DNA from: Candidatus Acetothermia bacterium
GTDB lineage: Bacteria > Bipolaricaulota > Bipolaricaulia > RBG-16-55-9 > JANLFV01
Direction: 5' to 3'
DNA: 10,898 nucleotides
NCBI GenBank assembly: GCA_028275195.1
Contig: JAPWVC010000042.1
Span: forward strand, 1 to 10,898
The first letter of the stretch is position 1. Each line of letters opens with the position of its first letter. The position numbers and the translations under genes are program-made. Of this stretch, positions 1 through 5,515 are shown piece after piece. The notes beneath the pieces were generated by a model. That model had not been told where the DNA came from. It did not search any database and saw nothing but the letters and a program-made list of their open reading frames with translations.

Positions 1-1322
1 AAATCGTTGTCCACCACGGTAAGGGTCACGGTGTAGCTCCCCTTCCGGTCATAGTGGTGCTGGGGCTCCCAGGCTTGGGAGGTGTTCCCGTCCCCGAAGG
101 CCCAGCTCCAGGCCACAAGGTAGCCGTCGGGGTCATAGGACTGGTTCGCAAAGGAGATCGCCTCCCCGGTGAGCGGCCTGGGGTTCGAGGTCGTGAATGC
201 GGCCCTGAGGAGCCCCTCAGGTGAGCATCGGGCTTGATCTCTGCCCCGGGCTTCCAAGGCCTCCGGCAGGGGCCGCTCGCCATACTGGATGGTGTAATAA
301 TCCTTGTCCACTACTGGCAGTCCGGCCTGAGCGCCCGCCACGGCCTTAGCTAGGGTCGAGGCCCCGGTAACATAGATCCGGCCGGCCGGGCTCACGCCCA
401 CGGCGTAGGCGATGTCATCGCCCTGGCCGCCATCGTAGCGAACCTCCCACAGCTCTTCCCCATCAGGGCTATACTTGACCGTCCGGTAGTCCCAATCACC
501 GCCCTTATAGCCGCCGGTGACGACGATCTCATCTCCTTGGAAGGGCTCCCTCGAGGGGATGATCGCGACCGCCTGGGGCTCTCCGAGGAAGGGCTGATGC
601 CAGATGAGCCCACCGCCGGGGCTGTATTTGCTGACCCCTTCCGAGCCGACGACGACCGCGTTCCCCGCGGAGTCGAGGGCCACGCCTCGCAGCTCGCCTC
701 CATAGCCCACTCTCCAGAGTTCCTCCCCAGTTGTGAGGTCATACTTAATGAGCCCTGCCGTCCCGATGACCACAACTATCTCGCCAGACCCGGCCAGACC
801 GTAAGGCCGGCCAGGGTAGGCCAGCTCAGCTTGGGCCTCCCCGCCGAGGGTATAGGCCCTCACGCCATCGGGGCCGACGGCCACGATCCGATCACCCGCG
901 ACGGCCGCCACCTTGTAGAACTCACCGGCTATGGCCCAAAGCTGCTTTCCCTCGGAGGTGAGCTTGACCAAGCCTCCCGTCCCGGCCACGATGATATCGG
1001 CCAAGGAGTCGGTCGCCACGCCGTAGGCTATGCCGGCGTAGGGCGCTTGCCAGAGCCTCCGGCCATCCTCGGAATACTTGATGATCCCGGAGGTCCCGAC
1101 CACGACCGCATTCCCCTGGAAGTCGACGGCCAGGCCATAGGCGGCATCATCCACGGCATTATGGCCATCACCCCACATCAATAGGGGGATCAAGGGATAG
1201 GCCGCTGTCTGGGCCACGCTCGCGGGGCCTAATGAGGCGGGAGAGAGGAGAGCGAGCGAACTGAGGATGACCACCCCGATCGACCGGATGAGGAGAGACC
1301 TAAACCCCTTCTGTGCCTCCAT
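1..1322 (-). CDS. Secreted beta-propeller protein with PKD domain (C-terminal end off the window)
   Basis: The minus frame is open from an ATG at 1322 to the left edge: 440 codons with no stop, so the C-terminus is missing. Residues 1-38 look like a signal peptide (basic start, hydrophobic 11-29, then ASVAQTA). Residues 58-350 contain about seven degenerate blades of roughly 35-50 residues, each with a KYSPDGEELW-like strand (IIKYSEDGRRLW near 80, LIKYDLTTGEELW near 191, TVKYSPDGEELW near 281). This resembles SBBP or quinoprotein-type propellers. Residues 373-440 are a PKD domain with FGDG at 409-412 and the SYTVTLTVVDND strand. The function is probably extracellular binding or adhesion, since no catalytic residues are recognisable. 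A strong ribosome binding site (GGAAGGAGGG) sits about 8 bases before the ATG. The upstream leader carries a c-di-GMP riboswitch, which fits a surface protein. The exact propeller family is uncertain. Confidence 0.88.
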   Translation of the reverse strand, partial: MEAQKGFRSLLIRSIGVVILSSLALLSPASLGPASVAQTAAYPLIPLLMWGDGHNAVDDAAYGLAVDFQGNAVVVGTSGIIKYSEDGRRLWQAPYAGIAYGVATDSLADIIVAGTGGLVKLTSEGKQLWAIAGEFYKVAAVAGDRIVAVGPDGVRAYTLGGEAQAELAYPGRPYGLAGSGEIVVVIGTAGLIKYDLTTGEELWRVGYGGELRGVALDSAGNAVVVGSEGVSKYSPGGGLIWHQPFLGEPQAVAIIPSREPFQGDEIVVTGGYKGGDWDYRTVKYSPDGEELWEVRYDGGQGDDIAYAVGVSPAGRIYVTGASTLAKAVAGAQAGLPVVDKDYYTIQYGERPLPEALEARGRDQARCSPEGLLRAAFTTSNPRPLTGEAISFANQSYDPDGYLVAWSWAFGDGNTSQAWEPQHHYDRKGSYTVTLTVVDND

Positions 1323-1327
1323 CGTAA

Positions 1328-1381
1328 GACCCTCCTTCCTCGAGAGGGCCTATGCCGAAGGATGCACGGTATCCTTCGGCA
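1328..1381 (-). promoter_or_regulatory. Riboswitch expression platform with switch hairpin and SD-pairing element
   Basis: In RNA sense, 1381-1371 (TGCCGAAGGAT) pairs perfectly with 1363-1353 (ATCCTTCGGCA) around a 7-base loop. This 11-bp hairpin consumes the 3' part of the aptamer and half of its closing stem, so it cannot coexist with the folded aptamer. The segment TCCTTC (1362-1357) is also complementary to GAAGGA (1338-1333) in the ribosome binding site. A second local helix, GGCCCTC (1350-1344) with GAGGGTC (1334-1328), could cover the same site. No T-tract follows, so translational rather than transcriptional control is inferred. The simplest model is that ligand binding frees TCCTTC to mask the ribosome site (off). 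The second local helix leaves the direction of control unproven. Confidence 0.65.
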
Positions 1382-1454
1382 GCCCGGCTGTCCTTTGCTG
1401 GACCCGTAGCTTTGCGCCCTCACGTTCCCGTGAGTTTGCCCTTTCGGGATACCG
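1367..1454 (-). promoter_or_regulatory. c-di-GMP-I (GEMM-I) riboswitch aptamer
   Basis: The RNA-sense sequence carries the GEMM-I landmarks in order. An 8-bp closing stem pairs 1454-1447 (CGGTATCC) with 1374-1367 (GGATACCG). AGGGCAAAC follows near 1442-1434, then a hairpin CTCACG-GGAA-CGTGAG (1434-1419) with a GNRA tetraloop. Next comes CGCAAAGCTACGGG (1416-1403), a short stem GTCC/GGAC (1403-1400 with 1393-1390) and AGCCGGGCTGCCGA ending the core near 1376. In the Vibrio Vc2 structure, as I recall it, the ligand is contacted by the middle G of AGGGC and the first A of GCAAAGC. Both are kept here (1440 and 1413), which favours c-di-GMP over cGAMP. The aptamer lies between a promoter and the secreted propeller/PKD gene. 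GEMM riboswitches often control surface and motility genes. Confidence 0.9.
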
Positions 1455-1459
1455 ATTCG

Positions 1460-1489
1460 AATATAGCGTAATCCTATTGGGGAAGTCAA
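1460..1489 (-). promoter_or_regulatory. Sigma70-like promoter for the riboswitch transcript
   Basis: In minus sense, TTGACT (1489-1484) and TATATT (1465-1460) are separated by 18 bases. Transcription would begin about 7 bases further on, around 1453, which is right at the first base of the aptamer closing stem. The promoter begins just past the rtcA stop, so the propeller gene can be expressed independently of rtcA. Confidence 0.75.
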
Positions 1490-1493
1490 GCCT

Positions 1494-2504
1494 TCAGGCT
1501 CGATCAGCAGTGACCCAATGGTCGGCGAGTGTGAGCCTCTTCCCCAGGAGGAGCGCGACCAATTCGATGTTCGTTCGGAGGTGCTCCGTCACATGAGGGC
1601 AGCGGAAGCGGCCGCCGAAGAGGCCGAGGAAGGGGATGATCTGGTCGGCCATGTAGCGGTCGAGGGTCGCCCCGCTCTTAAGGTCCTCGAGCAGTTGTGC
1701 GGCCGCCTCCTGGCCCACCTCCTCCGCCCTCTTCCCCCGCTCACCTAGAGCATCCCCGCCCAGGACCGTCTTCTCGAAGCTCGCGGCCAGGACGATCCCG
1801 GAGCCGGGGGAGCGGGTGTCGGCGTAGGCAGTTCTGATCTCCACTGGCACGCCCAGGCCTCGCAGCAGCTCTTTCGCGGCCTCAGCCTGCCGCTCGGCCA
1901 CCTGTGCCTCCCGCAGGTGATGAGAGGCGAGCGAAATCCCCGTGATCTGGAGGAGCCTTCCTCGCTCGCTCAGGTCCAGCGGCCCGGCGATCTTGGCCGG
2001 ATGGAAGGTGGCCTCGGCCCTCGCCCCGCCCTTGGGGTAGAACCCCTCTCGCTCGACCCGGACCTCCGCGAGGTAGCCGAACCCCTTCAAGATCGCGAAG
2101 TTCACCAGCTCGAAGTAGGGGAGCGGCGGGGCCCACTTCCCGAAGGTCCCCCCGCCCTCGATCCGGACCCTCACGGGGTGCTTTGCCCCGAGGCAGGCGA
2201 GCTGCAGGGTCTGGAGGACCAGCCCGACCGAGCCGGCGGTCTCGATCCGGAGCTGAAGCTCGCTCTTCCTGATCTCCCCGGGCTGGAAGAGGACCTCCTG
2301 GGAGCCGAGAGAGGCCCCCGCCAGCTCGGCCTCGCACAACTCCGCCACGGCCAGAAGCCCGGCGAGGTGCTGGGCCGCCAGCCCGGGGTTGGGGCGGCTC
2401 TTCCGGATATTGTAGATCCGGACCGGCCTCCCCAGGGCCGCGGCCAGCCCGACCCCCAGCCGGAGGACCGAGCCCCCGCCGAGAGAGCCATCGATCTCGA
2501 GCAT
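1494..2504 (-). CDS. rtcA: RNA 3'-terminal phosphate cyclase
   Basis: The enzyme converts an RNA 3'-phosphate to a 2',3'-cyclic phosphate using ATP through an enzyme-AMP intermediate, and acts in cytoplasmic RNA end repair. The 336-residue length matches the family (about 340). Visible landmarks are the N-terminal DGSLGGGSVLR at 5-15, IRKSRPNPGLAAQHL at 33-47, the GGGTFGKWAPPLPY stretch at 117-130, GFYPKGGARAE at 154-164, DQIIPF at 287-292 and TEHLRTN at 306-312. His308 aligns with the nucleophilic histidine (His309) of E. coli RtcA. The usual GEGGGQ of the N-terminus reads GSLGGGS here, a mild divergence. The ATG at 2504 puts the family N-terminus at residue 1 and has only a weak ribosome site (AAGGCG). 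No RtcB or RtcR is in view. The gene is divergent from a FAU-1-like RNA-processing gene. Confidence 0.93.
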   Translation of the reverse strand: MLEIDGSLGGGSVLRLGVGLAAALGRPVRIYNIRKSRPNPGLAAQHLAGLLAVAELCEAELAGASLGSQEVLFQPGEIRKSELQLRIETAGSVGLVLQTLQLACLGAKHPVRVRIEGGGTFGKWAPPLPYFELVNFAILKGFGYLAEVRVEREGFYPKGGARAEATFHPAKIAGPLDLSERGRLLQITGISLASHHLREAQVAERQAEAAKELLRGLGVPVEIRTAYADTRSPGSGIVLAASFEKTVLGGDALGERGKRAEEVGQEAAAQLLEDLKSGATLDRYMADQIIPFLGLFGGRFRCPHVTEHLRTNIELVALLLGKRLTLADHWVTADRA

Positions 2505-2519
2505 CTTTCGCCTTGCCAG

Positions 2520-2548
2520 ATGATAACAGCCTTGGGATCGGCAGCCAA
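2520..2548 (-). promoter_or_regulatory. Promoter of rtcA (extended -10)
   Basis: In minus sense, TTGGCT (2548-2543) and TATCAT (2525-2520) are 17 bases apart. A TGT precedes the -10 box, giving the extended form TGnTATCAT. Transcription should begin about 9 bases before the rtcA ATG, so the leader would be very short. Confidence 0.6.
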
Positions 2549-2561
2549 GCCCCGGGCCTCC

Positions 2562-2591
2562 TTGTCCCCGGCCGCGCCTATCTGCTATCCT
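2562..2591 (+). promoter_or_regulatory. Promoter of the FAU-1-like gene (extended -10, near-leaderless)
   Basis: TTGTCC (2562-2567) and TATCCT (2586-2591) are 18 bases apart, with TGC before the -10 box (extended form). The ATG at 2600 lies only 8 bases after the -10 box and has no purine-rich ribosome site, so the transcript is probably leaderless or nearly so. The promoter stands back to back with that of rtcA. Confidence 0.55.
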
Positions 2592-2599
2592 AAAGCCCC

Positions 2600-3997
2600 A
2601 TGTATGCCTTGCGGATTCGAGGGATCTATTCCACGGCCCTGACGCACCTCTTCCGGAAGCATGGCTTTGCGATCGCCCAGCCCTCGGAGCTGATCTGCGA
2701 GCGGTTCAAGCTCGCCCCGAACCAAGAGCCCTACGACCTCGACCTCTACGATTTGGAGGACCTCCAGGGGGTCTTCGTCTCGGGGGTGAGGGAGGGTCTT
2801 GAGCGGCTGATCGTGATCTTGCAAGAGGAACTGCTCGATGTGATCGTCCGGCGGTTCGAGCTCGGGCTCTTCTCCGTCTTCCGCGGGGTGGTCCGCTCCT
2901 CCGGCCCGGCTGGGAGCCTGGTCGACCTCGGGGGTGCCAGCGGCTTCCTCCCCGGCGAGGAGCTCCATCCCGGCGAGGTCGTGACCGTCCAGGTCTTTGA
3001 GCTCCCCGGACGAGGGCGAGAGCCCCTCTTGCGGAGGATGATCGGCCTGCCCGGAAGGTATGCCGTCCTGATCTCGACCGGGCGGATCGCCACCAGCCGG
3101 AAGATCGAGGACCCCGGCGAGCGGATGCGTCTTGCCTGGCTCGGGGCCGAGCTGGCCCCCAAGGGCTGGGGGATCGTCTGGCACACCGCCGCTGAGGGGC
3201 GGAGCCGGGCGGTCCTGGCCGAGGACATCGCCCAACTGGCGGCGCTGGTGGCCAAACTCGACGAGAAGGCCCCTCAGGCCCGAGCCCCGGCCCTCCTCCT
3301 CGAGGGCCAGCCAGCGGCCGAGATCGAGTTCCCCGGCTCAGCTAAGCGTCGGCTGGACGAGCTCCGGAGCGAGGTCCTCCCCACCCTGGCCGGCCACCAC
3401 CAGACTAAAGCCTCGGGGAGGAAGGAGGAGATCGACCTCCTCGAGCGGATGGTCAAGCGGCTCGCCCGCTCGCGGGAGAAGGGGCTGATGCTGATCTCCT
3501 CCCCCTCGCCCGTGGAGGCCCTCAAGGTCGGGGCCACCCTAGCGATCGAGCATGTCAAGCTCGATGGGCGGGTCCAAATCCTCGGCCAGGGGAGGGTGAC
3601 CCGGCTGAGCCCGGCGGAGGAGTTGGTGGAGCTGGAACGGGAGATCAAGTCCCCAGGGCTATATGACGGCCTGGGGGTGGCCAAGGAGCCCGGCGATCGG
3701 GCAGTGACGGAGTTCGTCCCCGGCCGATGGTGGTATAAGACGAGGTATCTTTCCCCAAGCGGGGAGCTGAAAGGGGAGTATTATAACATCAACACCCCGA
3801 TCGAGATCTACCCCGACCGGATCAGGTATGTGGATCTTGAGCTCGACCTCGTCCGCCTCCCGGGAGGCGAGATGCGCCTGATCGACGAGGCCGAACTAGA
3901 TAGGGCCTTAGCCAAGGGCTGGGTGAGCGAGCGGCTGGCCGCCCGAGCTCGGGAGGTGGCCCAGGCCCTCGCGAGAGGGCAAGAGCCCCCAGCCTAA
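2600..3997 (+). CDS. FAU-1-like RNase E/G-related protein with C-terminal DUF402 domain
   Basis: This 465-residue protein matches the architecture of archaeal FAU-1 (about 470 residues), an RNase E/G relative that binds AU-rich RNA and is implicated in 5S rRNA precursor processing. Residues 1-35 (RIRGIYSTALT, then QPSELICERF) match the FAU-1 start. Residues 91-135 form an S1-like RNA-binding segment (SLVDLGGASGFLPGEEL). The stretches PGRYAVLISTGR (151-162), SRKIEDPGER (166-175) and GWGIVWHTAAEGRSRA (189-204) resemble the RNase E/G core. Residues 355-455 are a DUF402 domain (EFVPGRWWYKTRYL, EYYNINTPIEIYPDRIRYVD) whose acidic residues probably bind divalent metal. The classical RNase E catalytic aspartate region is not obvious, so activity may lie in the DUF402 part. 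The gene is divergent from rtcA and both act on RNA. The exact substrate is unknown. Confidence 0.85.
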   Translation: MYALRIRGIYSTALTHLFRKHGFAIAQPSELICERFKLAPNQEPYDLDLYDLEDLQGVFVSGVREGLERLIVILQEELLDVIVRRFELGLFSVFRGVVRSSGPAGSLVDLGGASGFLPGEELHPGEVVTVQVFELPGRGREPLLRRMIGLPGRYAVLISTGRIATSRKIEDPGERMRLAWLGAELAPKGWGIVWHTAAEGRSRAVLAEDIAQLAALVAKLDEKAPQARAPALLLEGQPAAEIEFPGSAKRRLDELRSEVLPTLAGHHQTKASGRKEEIDLLERMVKRLARSREKGLMLISSPSPVEALKVGATLAIEHVKLDGRVQILGQGRVTRLSPAEELVELEREIKSPGLYDGLGVAKEPGDRAVTEFVPGRWWYKTRYLSPSGELKGEYYNINTPIEIYPDRIRYVDLELDLVRLPGGEMRLIDEAELDRALAKGWVSERLAARAREVAQALARGQEPPA

Positions 3998-4005
3998 TTA
4001 ACTAG

Positions 4006-4039
4006 CTTGCCCGGTCGAGCTCGATTTGCCCAGGGCAAG
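4006..4039. repeat. Inverted repeat with nested palindromes between two genes
   Basis: CTTGCCC (4006-4012) and GGGCAAG (4033-4039) are complementary. Between them sits the palindrome TCGAGCTCGA, and the right half itself contains TTGCCCAGGGCAA (4026-4038), a 6-bp palindrome around one base. It lies 8 bases after the FAU-1-like stop and about 40 before the DsbA-like start. No T-tract follows, so it is a poor intrinsic terminator and could instead be an operator. No convincing -35/-10 pair was found beside it. Confidence 0.35.
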
Positions 4040-4081
4040 CGAACATAGTAAGCTCTTGGAGAAGCAAGAAAGGAGAAGAGC

Positions 4082-4987
4082 ATGGCTCGAACTGGAAGGA
4101 GAAGGGAAGGGGGAGGGAGGTTCTTTCTCAACCCGATCCTCATCGTCGTAGTCGCGGCCCTCCTGCTCGCCGCTGCCCTTATCGCCGCCAGCCAACTCTC
4201 CGCCCGCCAGAAGCAAGTCCTGGTCGGCCCGCGACCGGAGGAGTCTCAGCCGGCCGCTGAACCGACCCCGCCTCAGCAGCCGGTAGCTCCTGCGACGGTG
4301 GCCACGGCCCAGCCGACCAAGGGGAGCCTCGACGCCCCGGTGACGATCGTCGAGTTCGCCGAGTTCTACTGCCCCTTTTGCGCTAGGTATCTCTGGGAGA
4401 CCTACCCCAAGATCGAACGGGACTACATCAGCAAGGGGCTGGTCAAATACGAGTTCCATAACCTCATCGTCCACGGCTCGGTCGCGCTCCTCGCGGCCGT
4501 GGCCGGGGAGTGCGCCCAGGCGCAGGGGAGGTTCTGGCCCCTCCATGACCGGCTCTTCGAGACCGTCTTCCCCGGGCGGAATCTCACCCAGCCGAAGGTG
4601 CTGAGCCTCGCGGACCTGGAGGGGGTTGCGGCGGCAGTGGGCTTGGATACAGCCCAATTTAATGGCTGCCTCGAGGGCTATAACGCCGCCTTCGATGAAT
4701 GCAAGGCCGGATATGACCGTTGCACCTCCGGTGGAGGCGAGAGCGAGCGGTGCGCCGAGGAGTTCAATACCTGCCTCGAAGCTAACGCCATGTTCCAGAG
4801 GATCTTAGAGGACCAGGAGGAGCTCCGCCGGCTCATCACCCAACTCCCGCCGGAGGAGCAGGCCCAGGCCGAGCGGATCGGGACCCCGACCTTCTTCATC
4901 AATGGGCATATCCTCATCGGGGCCCAGCCATACGAGAACTTTAAGGCCGTGATCGAGCGGGAGTTAGCTAAGGCGAAGAGCGGCTAA
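4082..4987 (+). CDS. Membrane-anchored DsbA-like thiol-disulfide oxidoreductase
   Basis: This 301-residue thioredoxin-fold protein should introduce disulfides into exported proteins outside the membrane. Residues 1-16 are basic and 17-37 are a single hydrophobic helix acting as an uncleaved anchor. A Pro/Ala/Gln-rich linker covers 50-80. The DsbA domain starts at 81 (GSLDAPVTIVEFAEFYC). The active site is CPFC (Cys97-Cys100), the HNLIVHGS region is at 126-133 and the cis-proline loop is GTPTFFING (267-275, Pro269). Between the usual FNGCL helix (193-197) and the cis-Pro loop lies an unusually long, charged insertion. It holds Cys207, Cys214, Cys224 and Cys231 in a symmetric CX6C-X9-CX6C pattern, with Cys196 just before it. 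An AAAGGAG ribosome site precedes the ATG. The gene is followed after 19 bases by its likely electron acceptor, VKOR. Confidence 0.92.
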   Translation: MARTGRRREGGGRFFLNPILIVVVAALLLAAALIAASQLSARQKQVLVGPRPEESQPAAEPTPPQQPVAPATVATAQPTKGSLDAPVTIVEFAEFYCPFCARYLWETYPKIERDYISKGLVKYEFHNLIVHGSVALLAAVAGECAQAQGRFWPLHDRLFETVFPGRNLTQPKVLSLADLEGVAAAVGLDTAQFNGCLEGYNAAFDECKAGYDRCTSGGGESERCAEEFNTCLEANAMFQRILEDQEELRRLITQLPPEEQAQAERIGTPTFFINGHILIGAQPYENFKAVIERELAKAKSG

Positions 4988-5006
4988 TCGGGGGAGGGCG
5001 CGCCTT

Positions 5007-5477
5007 ATGGCCGGGAGGCCCTGCTGGGGGATCGTCGGGCTGGCCCTCTTCGGGCTCGTGGTCTCTAGCTACCTCACTTATGAGCACTTCTGCGGCCCGA
5101 TCGCCTGCATCGGCCAGGGGTGCGCGATCGTCAATGAATCGGTCTACTGCACGATCTTCGGGGTCCCCATCTCCGTCCTGGGGATCGTCAATTATGCCGC
5201 CATCCTCGGGCTGGCATTAGCGGCGGGGCTGCGCTCGAAGGGGCCGCTCGCCGCCTGGCTCCACCTGGGGGTCTTCGGGCTGAGCCTGAGTGGGACTATC
5301 TTCTCCGCCTATCTCACTTACCTCGAGTTCGCGGTGATCCGGGCCTTCTGCACCTGGTGCGTCATCTCCGCGGTCACGATTACCGCGATCTTCGGCCTCG
5401 CCGCCGCGGGGCTGAAGCAGCCGGCTGGCCCCTCTCGGTCGAGCTCGAGCTTGACACCCCCGACAAGAGGGGGCTAG
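5007..5477 (+). CDS. Vitamin K epoxide reductase (VKOR) family disulfide reoxidase
   Basis: This 156-residue integral membrane protein should reoxidise the neighbouring DsbA-like protein and pass electrons to a membrane quinone, replacing DsbB. Four hydrophobic segments are visible at about 8-26, 53-75, 83-104 and 113-137. The family cysteines are in place: loop Cys39 and Cys48 (GCAIVNESVYC), the conserved serine in PISVLG (Ser56) and the redox pair CTWC (Cys115-Cys118). Two further cysteines, Cys29 and Cys34, lie in the first extracytoplasmic loop. Length and pattern match stand-alone bacterial VKOR without a fused thioredoxin, which is supplied by the upstream gene. A GGGGGAGGG ribosome site precedes the ATG. 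The C-terminal 20 residues are Ser/Pro-rich and probably cytoplasmic. Confidence 0.93.
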   Translation: MAGRPCWGIVGLALFGLVVSSYLTYEHFCGPIACIGQGCAIVNESVYCTIFGVPISVLGIVNYAAILGLALAAGLRSKGPLAAWLHLGVFGLSLSGTIFSAYLTYLEFAVIRAFCTWCVISAVTITAIFGLAAAGLKQPAGPSRSSSSLTPPTRGG

Positions 5478-5515
5478 GATCGAATCGGCTAGCGACTAGA
5501 GGAGGGTGAGGGAAG

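Noticed and set aside
537..1184. Plus-strand open frame of 215 codons across the propeller gene
   Set aside because: The opposite strand gives a signal peptide, regular propeller repeats and a PKD domain; the plus-strand translation shows no repeats or motif of its own.
1353..1381. 11-bp hairpin as an intrinsic terminator before the propeller gene
   Set aside because: No T-tract follows it in the transcript direction, and it overlaps the aptamer in a way better explained as a switch hairpin.
1917..2642. Long plus-strand open frame across rtcA
   Set aside because: It is antisense to a clear RtcA reading frame, is Pro/Gly/Arg-rich without any family motif, and is the shadow expected from high-G+C codon bias.
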